Below, piece after piece: positions 43,465-50,879 of a stretch of DNA of 64,000 bases. The position numbers were made by a program, and so were the translations under genes. Positions within the stretch are counted from its first letter, which is position 1. Each line of letters opens with the position of its first letter. The DNA is from Anaerolineales bacterium (GTDB lineage Bacteria; Chloroflexota; Anaerolineae; 4572-78; J111), in the NCBI GenBank assembly GCA_020634855.1, contig JACKAU010000003.1, positions 682,001 through 746,000 on the forward strand. Reading direction: 5' to 3'. The notes beneath the pieces are model-generated. The model did not search any database. It was not told the origin of the DNA and saw only the letters and a list, made by a program, of their open reading frames with translations.

Positions 43465-44586
43465 ATGCCAAAAATCGAAGTCGATCTTAACGACGCTGCT
43501 TACCAGACCGCACTCAATCGCGCTCAAAGCGAAGGCAAATCGCTTGAGGAGGTGATCGCCGGGTTGGTCATTGATTACGGTGAAGGGCAGGCTATCGGCG
43601 TACGAAGTTACACGGTGCAGCGCGGCGACTCGTTATCGCGGATTGCCCGGGAGATGTATGGCGACCCGCATCAGTATCCGCTGATCCAGCAGGCCAATAA
43701 TCTCTCCGATCCGGGCCGAATTTGGGTGGGACAAGTGTTGATTATTCCCCCGGTGGCCCAGGCAAGCCCAACGCCAGCCCCGACCCCCACGCCCATTTCA
43801 CCGCCGGAACCTACGCCACCGTCAGAACCCGTGTCGCCGCCGGAGCCAACTCCGGCCCCTAGCCCGGAGCCGACACCCAAGCCGGTTCCTGCCCCGGAGC
43901 CACCCCAGCCGCCGGAGCCGACAAAGCCGACCGTGGACCCGTGCGCCCCCATCCCCAACGAAAGTTACACGACGCTGCCAATCGTTGGTTCGCCCACCGA
44001 TCGACCGGCTGATAAGCACGGCGATATTAATCTGGCCTTGCGCGGCTATGCCAAAACCGAGGCCAAATTAGGGCTGATCGATATGAGCGGGCCGACCGAC
44101 CAGCGCGCGCCGCAGTTAGCCGGCCTCTTCAAAGATCATCGAACCGGCGTATTTACCACGACCTATCGGGTCAATAATTGGGATTGGGCCAGTAACTCAC
44201 GGGGGAGCGTGATTACCGACTTTGAGACCACCTTGGCCGGGCTAAAAGTGGAGCCGGGGGAAATCATTCGGGTGCCGGGTGCAGGCTACGATATTGGCCA
44301 AGGCAATCAGGTATTAGTGCTGTACGCCAGCCGGGAACGCATTACGCTGAAGTACACCGGCGAGGATACGGTCGCCACCGGTTATGCCGTGCATGTGGAG
44401 AACATCTGCACCGAACCGAGCCTGTTGGCCTTATACGAACGGATGAATAGTGAAGGGCGGCGGCATTTACCGGCGCTAAAAGCCGGACAAGCCTTTGGTC
44501 GGGCCAGAGGAGAAGAAATTCAAGTCGCTATTCGAGACACCGGCCGCTTCATGGATCCGCGTGTTCGCAAGGATTGGTGGCATTAG
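43465..44586 (+). CDS. LysM-domain protein with Pro-rich linker and conserved C-terminal domain
   Basis: A 373-residue protein. Residues 1-40 (IEVDLNDAAYQTALNRAQSE) look like a short helix-turn or ribbon-helix segment, not a signal peptide. A LysM domain follows at ~47-95 (RSYTVQRGDSLSRIAREMYG, WVGQVLIIPP), then a Pro/Glu/Thr linker (~97-155) and a ~210-residue globular domain. Key C-terminal segments are LRGYAKTEAKLGLIDMSGP and FGRARGEEIQVAIRDTGRF. LysM normally binds peptidoglycan or chitin, so the lack of an export signal is odd. The C-terminal domain is not recognised. Confidence 0.75.
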   Translation: MPKIEVDLNDAAYQTALNRAQSEGKSLEEVIAGLVIDYGEGQAIGVRSYTVQRGDSLSRIAREMYGDPHQYPLIQQANNLSDPGRIWVGQVLIIPPVAQASPTPAPTPTPISPPEPTPPSEPVSPPEPTPAPSPEPTPKPVPAPEPPQPPEPTKPTVDPCAPIPNESYTTLPIVGSPTDRPADKHGDINLALRGYAKTEAKLGLIDMSGPTDQRAPQLAGLFKDHRTGVFTTTYRVNNWDWASNSRGSVITDFETTLAGLKVEPGEIIRVPGAGYDIGQGNQVLVLYASRERITLKYTGEDTVATGYAVHVENICTEPSLLALYERMNSEGRRHLPALKAGQAFGRARGEEIQVAIRDTGRFMDPRVRKDWWH

Positions 44587-44640
44587 TCGCCGTTTTGCGG
44601 CTATGCTGCTCAACTCATTTGGGGCCATACCGATAAGAAA

Positions 44641-44822
44641 AATTCAGTCGATCACGATTTCAAGATCTGATGAGAAATGATAGAACACGGATGATACGGA
44701 TTATACGGATTTTCACCGATAAAGCTTGATTGATATTAAAAAAATCTGTGTTTATCCGTGTGATCGGTACGATCTGCGTTCTATTTACCCACTTTTATGT
44801 AAAATTATGATCTACTGAAATT
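44641..44822. repeat. 180-bp interspersed repeat, copy 1
   Basis: Ends TTCAGTCGATCACGATTT (left) and, inverted, TTCAGTAGATCATAATTT (right) form imperfect terminal inverted repeats. Inner ACGGAT-rich arms (left AGAACACGGATGATACGG, right inverted AGAACGCAGATCGTACCG) allow a long hairpin. Copies 2 and 3 lie at 50705-50863 and 54058-54237. No coding capacity; MITE-like. Confidence 0.85.
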
Positions 44823-45075
44823 GACTTTTGGGCAAGAAAAAAAGTACTTTCGTCCCATGAACTTCGGTACCTATGGCTCTATTCGTTTCAATTGATCCGT
44901 GATATTTTATAGATATGAACCCATCAACGCGCTTTTTTATAAAAGCTAACTCTTATCACTTCTTTCGAACAATGTTTGCGAGAATAGACTGAAGCAACAC
45001 ATTGTCGCGCAAAAAATCTTCTTTCACAGGATAAACTCCAACGCTCACAAAATTTTTCTAACGGATATTTAAACA
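44823..45075. other. Non-coding stretch
   Basis: AT-rich sequence between the 180-bp repeat and the 20-bp array. No gene, terminator or clear promoter seen. Confidence 0.4.
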
Positions 45076-45357
45076 TTCCAAGGCGCAGTTAATTTTTCCA
45101 ATCTGTAGCGCCATGTTCCAACGCGCAGTTAATTTTTCCAACATTTAGCGCCATGTTCCAACGCGCACTTTATATTTCTCAACAATTACTTCATGATCCC
45201 AATCTGTAGCGCCATGTTCCAACGTGTAGTTAATTTTTCCAATCTGTAGCGCCATGTTCCAACGTGTACTTTATGTTTCTCGACAATTACTTCATGATCC
45301 CAATCTGTAGCGCCATGTTTCACCCATTACTTTATGATTCCACGATTTACCAACAGA
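45076..45357 (+). repeat. Array of about fourteen 20/21-bp repeat units
   Basis: Consecutive units start TTCC/TTCT/TCCC at 20-21-bp steps. Three unit types alternate: TTCCAACGYGYAGTTAATTT (or its ACTTTAT variant), TTCCAATCTGTAGCGCCATG, and TTCTCRACAATTACTTCATGA. They combine into 40-, 40-, 61-, 40- and 61-bp composite periods and then decay after 45318. The period is two helical turns and not a multiple of three, which argues against coding. The array ends about 67 bp before the gene at 45425. Confidence 0.85.
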
Positions 45358-45424
45358 TTCTAGTTAAAAAGGGTTGTTTTCTTCGAATAAACGAAGATAA
45401 GCCCATTGAAAGGAGACATTATTT

Positions 45425-46114
45425 ATGGCCGGTGGTTTAACGCAAGACCAACAAAACCTTGTTCATGAGACAGAGCAGTTGCTGCACGAGGCCCGATATG
45501 ATCCCTATTTTGCGGAGACGATGCGGAGCCGGGGTTACAACGAAGAAAGTTGGGCGCATGGAGAGTCACTTTTGGAGGGGCTTAAATCCTCCGGACGGGC
45601 GTTCGAGAAAGCGCAATCGGCGAAGTTTAAGGCGACGAATACCGTTAGGAAGCAGCGCGATCAACTTTGGACGCACAGCAGCGCCCTGGCGCAGAGTTGT
45701 GTAAGCCTGTTTCAAGGACAAACGGATATTTTGAACGCATTGGGGCTGCACGCCCGACGTAAAGACGGCAACGGTATCAGCGAGATTAGCCGGCCGAAGA
45801 AGAACAGTAAAATTGAGCAGATTGTGAACTGGCAGCGTAATTTATTTGAAGTAGCTCTGAATCATACGGAGATTACGCCCGTTTTGGTCGCGAACGGTTT
45901 TCCGGTGGATCTGCTGGAGCAAGACGCAGCCAGCGTAGAAGCCCTGGCCCGCGCCGATTATGTTCAAGAGCAGGCTAAAGAAGCCTCCACCCAGCGGCGC
46001 TCGGAACGAGATACGGCCTATAAGAAACTGCGAACCTGGCTGCGCTGCGCCCAGCGGATTGCTAAGCTGGCCAAGAAGGAGCGGGCGAGTGGGGTGAGAT
46101 TGGAGATTGGATAG
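45425..46114 (+). CDS. Orphan helical protein downstream of the 20-bp array
   Basis: A 229-residue protein, predicted almost wholly helical (LVHETEQLLHEARYDPYF, LDALGL-type turns), with basic stretches ARRKDGNG, SRPKKNSKIEQ and a C-terminus RCAQRIAKLAKKERASG. No Cys/His metal site, signal peptide or TM segment. AAAGGAG precedes the ATG by 10 nt. A terminator follows at 46148. The family is not recognised. Its closeness to the repeat array suggests, without proof, that it may bind or be regulated from it. Confidence 0.7.
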   Translation: MAGGLTQDQQNLVHETEQLLHEARYDPYFAETMRSRGYNEESWAHGESLLEGLKSSGRAFEKAQSAKFKATNTVRKQRDQLWTHSSALAQSCVSLFQGQTDILNALGLHARRKDGNGISEISRPKKNSKIEQIVNWQRNLFEVALNHTEITPVLVANGFPVDLLEQDAASVEALARADYVQEQAKEASTQRRSERDTAYKKLRTWLRCAQRIAKLAKKERASGVRLEIG

Positions 46115-46138
46115 CTAGAGACTAGAGATTGGTGATTG
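46096..46138. repeat. AGATTGG heptamer tract overlapping the 3' end of the orphan gene
   Basis: GAGATTGGAGATTGGA...AGAGATTGGTGATTGAG. The last three codons and stop of the upstream gene lie inside it, so the C-terminus LEIG is repeat-encoded. Confidence 0.65.
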
Positions 46139-46147
46139 AGTAGTTGG

Positions 46148-46192
46148 AAAAAAGCTCTAGGGGCTGTGGTTTTGGCCCGTAGGGCTTTTTTT
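46148..46192 (+). terminator. Intrinsic terminator after the orphan helical protein
   Basis: AAAAAAGC-CTA-GGGC pairs with GCCC-TAG-GCTTTTTTT with two symmetric irregularities; loop TGTGGTTTTG. Confidence 0.7.
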
Positions 46193-46617
46193 GTTTAGAG
46201 TACGGGCGGTGGAACGTAGAATGTGGGGGTAATGGGAACTGGCGGGGCCAGCTTCCGTTCCTCAATGTCAATTGTTATTGACAAATTTTAAGGTTGGTAG
46301 ATGAAATGACTATAGGTTTATGAAACAAAAATGAGCCAAAGTTAGCTGGGTTGAGTAGATTGCCATTATTCTGACAGAAAGTTGCACAGATTCTAGGATA
46401 GAAGTGTTATATAATTATCGGAGAAGCGCAAAATCTGGCGCAAGTGCAGGATAAATCCACATTAGGTAGAGTTATGCTGCTCAGATGCCATTTTTTTGTC
46501 AATATGGCTGCGTTTGAGCAATCTATTTAGATAGTTAGCCAGACACGAATGGAAGCGAGACGTCTGTCTACGGGGCACCGAGTCGCTCCAATCCGTGGTT
46601 GGTTGGGAGAATAGTAA
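46193..46617. other. Non-coding stretch upstream of the DUF6615-like gene
   Basis: About 425 bp without a gene. A short hairpin CTGGC-GGG-GCCAG occurs at about 46242. A TTGCAC...TGTTAT pair with a 17-bp gap near 46382-46410 could be a weak promoter for the gene at 46618. Confidence 0.4.
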
Positions 46618-47418
46618 ATGAATGGTGAAATTTACAACCGCAAGGTTCTGTGCGACATTGCCCACTGCGCGTTTGAGGTTATAAACAGACTTCTGTCACG
46701 TGATCAGTTGCTCGCTCGTGAGACCCGATCGGCCACAACCCATTCTCGTCAGATATACCGCGAAGAGTGTATCACCGTCGAAATGGCCGCCACACTGCGA
46801 GAGCGATTCCCAGGTCAAGTGGAAATCACTCTATTCACCCCCCCGGAAGAGACGCGCACTGGGGCGGATTGGTACTGGCGCTTTGAAAGTGGCAAGCGAG
46901 CAATCCATGCGCGTGTACAGGCCAAGCGAGTACAGCGAACAGAATTCAGCCAGGACGACAGCCATGGGCACGTTGACATTGACCTACCGCAGTTGACCCA
47001 ACTCCTACAGGCGACGAGTGCGGCGACCGATCAGCTTTCAGGTCTACAAGCCTGGTTGGCAACATACGCCCGATTCCACGCGACTCCGCCGTGCGGTTAC
47101 AACAATCTAACGCAGTGCATCCAACACCAACACCAAGAGGCGTGTGAGAACCATGAGCCGTCTCTGTGGATCGCAAAAGCGCAAGAGATTGAGCAAATTG
47201 CTAGACCGCAGATGCCGGTAAGAAATGTTATCCAGAACTCGGTGCGCTTGGATTGCATGCTGCCGTGCATCACTGGGCTGGATGCCGCTCCTGGTCCGGC
47301 GACGAAGGGGTTCACGCTTCAGACAGGTCTCCAGACATATCAAGAATGCATAGAGATCATCGAGCGTGATGTACTGTTACGCTCGGAATTCGAGGGTGCC
47401 TTACGAATCGCGGTTTAG
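46618..47418 (+). CDS. DUF6615-like putative PD-(D/E)XK nuclease
   Basis: A 266-residue protein. The core EECITVEMAATLRERFPG, followed by EETRTGADWYWRF and IHARVQAKR, matches my recall of DUF6615. Spacing of E, D and QAK fits a restriction-endonuclease-like active site in which Gln replaces the second acidic residue (residues ~80-105). Such proteins often occur singly in variable regions. GGGAG precedes the ATG by ~9 nt. Neighbours are an orphan helical gene and a toxin-antitoxin pair, so the locus is accessory. A nuclease role is inferred from the motif only. Confidence 0.6.
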   Translation: MNGEIYNRKVLCDIAHCAFEVINRLLSRDQLLARETRSATTHSRQIYREECITVEMAATLRERFPGQVEITLFTPPEETRTGADWYWRFESGKRAIHARVQAKRVQRTEFSQDDSHGHVDIDLPQLTQLLQATSAATDQLSGLQAWLATYARFHATPPCGYNNLTQCIQHQHQEACENHEPSLWIAKAQEIEQIARPQMPVRNVIQNSVRLDCMLPCITGLDAAPGPATKGFTLQTGLQTYQECIEIIERDVLLRSEFEGALRIAV

Positions 47419-47599
47419 CCGTTGCGCCAAGGCGAGATGCTGGCGAACAACGCAAATCAACCCGATGCCAGACTCAGCGCTTTTTATTGAAGTTGACTTT
47501 GCCACTTTGAGCGTGCAGTCTGGCAAAGGCTACATAGGCACGGGTTATTTGCAGCGTTAGCGGGCATACCAAAATAGACTTTTTTAACAGTAGAGGGAA

Positions 47600-48088
47600 T
47601 CAAGATGAGGAAAGTAAAGTTTGCTCAACTTCCTCAATCAAAAAAGGTAAATTGGGAGCAGTAAATGTAAGATCAGGTGCAGGAATACGGTTTCGTTTAA
47701 TGTTAGGGTGGATATGTTTATGATGAGGATGGGTTGAGGCTAACGATGGATCATTCGGGTGAGGAAAGGAATCATACCAATATAACTTGTCCTTGCCCGG
47801 ATATGATGCTTTACAGTATTCTTCTGCCTGGGGCAAGGCATCAATTGTGGTTTGGCTCTGCGTAACCTCATATCCATAACCTTCAATCACGTGTAATTCA
47901 AAGTTGAGAAACTCTTGGACGCAGAGTATGATAGTGCTGTCAAACAACACCATTCCCATTACTTTGCCTATTTTTACACCAAGCGGAATATAAACCAGAG
48001 AAGAGCTTTTTATAAGCGATGGATAGCGGTTAGGTAAATCATGGATGAAAGTGGCATAATCATCAGGTGATGACAGCGGGTTGCTCAT
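47600..48088 (-). CDS. TumE-like toxin (DUF6516 family)
   Basis: A 162-residue protein whose C-terminal half (LYWYDSFPHPNDPSLAST, PHHKHIHPNIKRNRIPAP, NLPFLIEEVE) matches the TumE/DUF6516 pattern of toxin proteins from TumE-TumA modules. The N-terminal region holds LVYIPLGVKIGKVMGMVLF. ATG 48088 is preferred; a TTG at 48106 overlaps the upstream gene. It lies 10 nt downstream of a small acidic protein gene, the usual toxin-antitoxin arrangement with the antitoxin first. The identification comes from family recall, without a search. Confidence 0.7.
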   Translation of the reverse strand: MSNPLSSPDDYATFIHDLPNRYPSLIKSSSLVYIPLGVKIGKVMGMVLFDSTIILCVQEFLNFELHVIEGYGYEVTQSQTTIDALPQAEEYCKASYPGKDKLYWYDSFPHPNDPSLASTHPHHKHIHPNIKRNRIPAPDLTFTAPNLPFLIEEVEQTLLSSS

Positions 48089-48098
48089 GGTTAGCTTA

Positions 48099-48368
48099 TT
48101 AGGCAAGAACGGCGGTTTTGATTTGGATAGCGATAGGTTGGCGAGAAATCAATTGCCGATATTTTTCTTCTAGGCTCAACCAGCTTTTGTACAAAGCTAA
48201 CCATTCAACAAAGTCCATTCGGTATTCATCTAGTGCATCAAATTCATCTAATTCACCAGCAGTAATAGCCTGGAAAAAATCACTGGATTTTACACCAAAG
48301 TTTTTTTCAAAGCGGCTAAACTCTGCTTCAAGTTGGGACATATCTGAGATTAATTCTTTAAGTTCCAT
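48099..48368 (-). CDS. TumA-like antitoxin
   Basis: An 89-residue mostly helical, acidic protein (MELKELISDMSQLEAEFSRF...FVEWLALYKSWLSLEEKYRQ) directly upstream of the TumE-like gene and on the same strand. Its size, acidity and position suit the antitoxin partner. ATG 48368 is chosen; in-frame ATG 48386 is closer to the predicted transcription start. A clear promoter lies at 48401-48430. The antitoxin role is inferred from context. Confidence 0.6.
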   Translation of the reverse strand: MELKELISDMSQLEAEFSRFEKNFGVKSSDFFQAITAGELDEFDALDEYRMDFVEWLALYKSWLSLEEKYRQLISRQPIAIQIKTAVLA

Positions 48369-48400
48369 AGTCTGTCCACTTTCCATCAATTGATGTAGGG

Positions 48401-48430
48401 ATTATACCATAAACGCCTGCCCGCTAACAA
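48401..48430 (-). promoter_or_regulatory. Sigma-70 promoter for the toxin-antitoxin pair
   Basis: On the minus strand, TTGTTA (48425-48430), 18-bp spacer, TATAAT (48401-48406). The leader to ATG 48368 would be about 25 nt. Confidence 0.6.
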
Positions 48431-48439
48431 TCAAAATAC

Positions 48440-48765
48440 ACGCGAATGTGCGCCGTGAAACGGCGGGAAGAATTGCCCCCGGAGGGGGTCGTAAGTAGGT
48501 GTCAATGAAGTAGCTTACGAGTCGAACTGAGTTAGCGAACCGAAAGGAACGGCACGCAAGCGCAGAGCATCTCAGTAAAGCGGCTTGCGGGGGACCAGAG
48601 ACCACCAAAACGAGTTCGCAACGGCTGGCTAATACGGTTAAGACTGGATTGTTTAAACGCTAATCCCCAGGGATGCCGCATTCATTTACGGGCAGACTGG
48701 CTGAAACCCGTACCTGACTAGAGGCGATGATACAATTCGCGTCATCCCTTGGTTAGCCCGCTGAA
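48440..48765 (+). ncRNA. Structured non-coding RNA candidate (HEARO/IscB omega-RNA-like)
   Basis: About 325 nt with no gene but with successive perfect stems: CGCCGT-GAA-ACGGCG (48451-48465), CCCCC-GGA-GGGGG (48476-48488), TCGTAAG/CTTACGA (48489-48520), CGCAAGC/GCTTGCG (48555-48589), TACGGG/CCCGTA (48687-48712), GATGA/TCATC (48726-48746), plus a possible long-range GGCTAA/TTAGCC (48627-48632 with 48753-48758). GNA triloops suggest the plus strand is sense. The layout and segments such as GAGTTCGCAACGGCTGGCTA recall HEARO RNAs of IS605-type IscB elements, but no IscB/TnpB gene follows. The family call is tentative; the structured nature is better supported. Confidence 0.45.
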
Positions 48766-48832
48766 AATTGAGTAATTAACCCTAAGGTGGATAATTTTGT
48801 AAAACTTAAACCGTTTCAGGAACAACTTTAAG

Positions 48833-48883
48833 TTCCCTGGCTAAATTTTAGCCGATAAGGGTACTACCCCATTTATCGGCAGC
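48833..48883. other. Hairpins upstream of the zinc-ribbon gene
   Basis: A GGAAC/GTTCC hairpin (around 48819-48836) and GCCGATAA/TTATCGGC (around 48851-48881) lie between the RNA candidate and the ATG at 48906. Possible RNA 3' structure or leader elements. Confidence 0.35.
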
Positions 48884-48905
48884 TATCAAAGAATAGGCCA
48901 TAGTT

Positions 48906-49532
48906 ATGTTACCTCAACTAAGATGCCCCTGGTGCAATAGTCAAGGTCTCAGCCACATCGGTTCACATCTAATAATTGAACAAACGGTCATTATCTATTG
49001 CCAAAAATGTATGGCGATTCGGGGCGTTATTCCGCTGATTGGCACACCTCCGCCGAGCCAAACAACCCCGCCCTTGCGTTGTCCCTGGTGTAATGCAACT
49101 AACACTGAACAGCTTAAAATCGCGCCGCTGGGCAAAGGTTGGCAAGTCATTTCTTGCCAATGTTGTGGCGCGATGCATGGCGTAATACCATTAGTTGAAC
49201 CCAAACCGGCTAGACCTAAAACAGAACCTATTACTGCGGGTTCTCCCGTCCTGGTCTCTCCTGCACGGGAGGATAATCGGTTATGGGCAGAGATAGGGAA
49301 GGCTAATTTAGAAGACAAGAAAACAGAGTATGAACTTGAAATGAGTCGGCGAAGAATCGCGGCAAAACGAGCGGGAACGATGTATCGAGCGGTGATGGAG
49401 GACGAAGGGCCGCCTTATTGTCTGAACTGTCGGCGGGATATGGAAGCTCTGGTTGTGCCATCTGGTTATAAAAATTCAGGAAAAAAGGTTTGGGTCTGTC
49501 CCAACAAATGTGGGGCCTGGGAAGCGGGCTAA
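48906..49532 (+). CDS. Triple zinc-ribbon protein
   Basis: A 208-residue protein with three CxxC-based zinc ribbons: two similar N-terminal copies (LRCPWCNSQG...YCQKCMAIRGVIPL and LRCPWCNATN...SCQCCGAMHGVIPL) and one at the C-terminus (PPYCLNCRRDME...WVCPNKCGAWEAG). A charged helical segment (~115-160, LEDKKTEYELEMSRRRIAAK) links them. The duplicated ribbons show internal duplication. No other domain is seen. A role in nucleic-acid or protein binding is plausible but not demonstrated. Confidence 0.75.
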   Translation: MLPQLRCPWCNSQGLSHIGSHLIIEQTVIIYCQKCMAIRGVIPLIGTPPPSQTTPPLRCPWCNATNTEQLKIAPLGKGWQVISCQCCGAMHGVIPLVEPKPARPKTEPITAGSPVLVSPAREDNRLWAEIGKANLEDKKTEYELEMSRRRIAAKRAGTMYRAVMEDEGPPYCLNCRRDMEALVVPSGYKNSGKKVWVCPNKCGAWEAG

Positions 49533-49540
49533 AATGATAT

Positions 49541-49801
49541 CTAACCCCAGTTGCTACCCAATGTCATTAAGTTAGTGACTGGCTCTGGCCCCCCTAACCC
49601 CCCAGAGGGGGGAATTTGATGTCTTTCCCCCCCTTTGGGGGCCGGGGCTTATCTTAATGACATTGAGTTGCTACCCATCAGACCTGACAGGTTTTGGAGA
49701 TACGTTTCAGAGAAAAATCAGGGTCATTCGGACCATTTAGCTGAGTTAAGGCTTGTTTGAAAACCTGTCAGGTCTTATTCTCGGAAACGTGGCAACTTGA
49801 G
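49541..49801. repeat. Composite MITE-like element (outer element)
   Basis: The left end TAACCCCAGTTGCTACC and right end GTGGCAACTTGAGTTAT match the ends of the element at 34939-35075. It contains the perfect 16-bp inverted pair AGACCTGACAGGTTTT (49680-49695) / AAAACCTGTCAGGTCT (49760-49775). A second element (49559-49665) is inserted near its left end. Confidence 0.65.
49559..49665. mobile_element. 107-bp MITE-like insertion with 13-bp terminal inverted repeats
   Basis: Perfect termini CAATGTCATTAAG (49559-49571) and CTTAATGACATTG (49653-49665), with a G/C-homopolymer core (runs of C then G). It is flanked by the 12-bp direct repeat AGTTGCTACCCA (49549-49560 and 49666-49677), compatible with a target-site duplication. 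Non-autonomous; no transposase in the window. Confidence 0.7.
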
Positions 49802-49829
49802 TTATCTACGAAAGTTAGGTGATTTTGCA

Positions 49830-50546
49830 ATGAATTGGTCGAACGATCAGGTCGCGCGATATGGCGTAGTTGTGGTTTGGCTTTTGATTGTGGGGACCGG
49901 ATTGTCCGGGGTGGTAGCGCCTTTGGTCTTACCGCAACAAACCTATGCGGATGCTTTCCGTTTGTTTTCCGAGGCCTACTACCAACAAGAACTCAACCTC
50001 GCCACCAGCCCCATAGCGAACGTTAGCCACCGGATCTTTGGTTTACTCTTTTTCGTCATAGGCATGGCCCAATTCAATCGCCGACTTCGGGCCAAAAATC
50101 CCGTTTGGCATCGTTGGTGCGGCCGGCTCTATGTCGCATTAGCCGCGTTAGTGGTTGTAACCGCGACCATCCTCGCTGTTCGCCATGCCTTCGCCGGGCC
50201 GATTGAGCAAATTGGGGTTCTCTTGATGAATGGGTTGTTTGGCGTGTTGGTTATCGCCGGCCTGGTTAAGGCGCGCCGCAGGAACTTTGTCGCCCACCGC
50301 GAGTATATGATGCGCGGATTTGCGGTCGCTCTAGTCATAGCGGTTCATAGGCCATTTTTCGGTGGCGGCCTGCTTTTGCTTGATTTGCCTCACCCAGTTC
50401 TGTTTGTATTAAGCGGGGCTGCGGCTTTTAGCGTGTGTATCATCTGTGCCGAGATTTGGATCAGACGGTCGAGACGAGCCTCCTATGCTCGAACGGTCAG
50501 TTTCCTTGAGGGTAATTTTGTCAAGTTGAGCGGTAAGAGACAATAG
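49830..50546 (+). CDS. DUF2306 family membrane protein
   Basis: A 238-residue protein with about six TM helices. Conserved polar positions include NVSHRIFGLLFFVIGMAQF, WHRWCGRLYV and FVAHREYMMRGFAVAL, with His residues in or near membrane segments as in DUF2306. Function unknown. ATG 49830 is chosen over a TTG at 49797, which lies inside the end of the upstream MITE-like element; AGGTG precedes ATG 49830. Confidence 0.75.
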   Translation: MNWSNDQVARYGVVVVWLLIVGTGLSGVVAPLVLPQQTYADAFRLFSEAYYQQELNLATSPIANVSHRIFGLLFFVIGMAQFNRRLRAKNPVWHRWCGRLYVALAALVVVTATILAVRHAFAGPIEQIGVLLMNGLFGVLVIAGLVKARRRNFVAHREYMMRGFAVALVIAVHRPFFGGGLLLLDLPHPVLFVLSGAAAFSVCIICAEIWIRRSRRASYARTVSFLEGNFVKLSGKRQ

Positions 50547-50562
50547 TCAAGAGAAGTATTTA

Positions 50563-50611
50563 GCCCGCAATGAATTCGCGGGCCGGTAAAAAAACGTGTT
50601 TGAAACACGTT
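50563..50611. other. Two hairpins after the DUF2306 gene
   Basis: GCCCGC/GCGGGC (about 50563-50583, followed downstream by an A-run) and the 21-nt palindrome AAACGTGTTTGAAACACGTTT (about 50591-50611). The first may end the upstream transcript. No gene seen between 50547 and 50879. Confidence 0.4.
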
Positions 50612-50704
50612 TGCCATAGCAGGCATTGAATTATGAAGGTTAAGCAAATAAACGGGGCACGCCGAGCCAAAGAGCGCGAGGCTGAAGCCATCGCGCTGAG
50701 AGAG

Positions 50705-50863
50705 CATCTGATGAGAAATGATAGAACGCGGATGACACGGATCACACAGATTTTCACAGATAAGGCTTGAATTTAATTTAAAAAATCCGTGTTTATCCGT
50801 GTGATCTGTACGATCGGCGTTCTATTTACCCACTTTCATGTAAAACTGTGATCTACTGAAATT
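50705..50863. repeat. 180-bp interspersed repeat, copy 2 (left end missing)
   Basis: Homologous to 44641-44822 from ATCTGATGAGAAATGATAGA to the right terminus ACTGTGATCTACTGAAATT, but the left terminal inverted repeat is absent. It ends 17 bp before the stop codon of the corrinoid protein gene. Confidence 0.85.
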
Positions 50864-50879
50864 ATTTTATTCCCATTCC

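Noticed and set aside
45076..45357. CRISPR array
   Set aside because: The units are only 20-21 bp and directly adjacent with no unique spacers of constant length, and no cas genes are nearby.
45076..45357. Tandem-repeat protein gene
   Set aside because: The 20-bp period shifts frame at each unit, so no repeated peptide is encoded.
48440..48765. Group II intron remnant starting GTGCG
   Set aside because: A GUGCG-like 5' end is present, but no recognisable domain V (AGC...GTT hairpin) and no reverse transcriptase frame was found.
50483..50757. Minus-strand small genes overlapping the end of the DUF2306 gene
   Set aside because: The frames run through hairpins and the 180-bp repeat and lack ribosome-binding sites.
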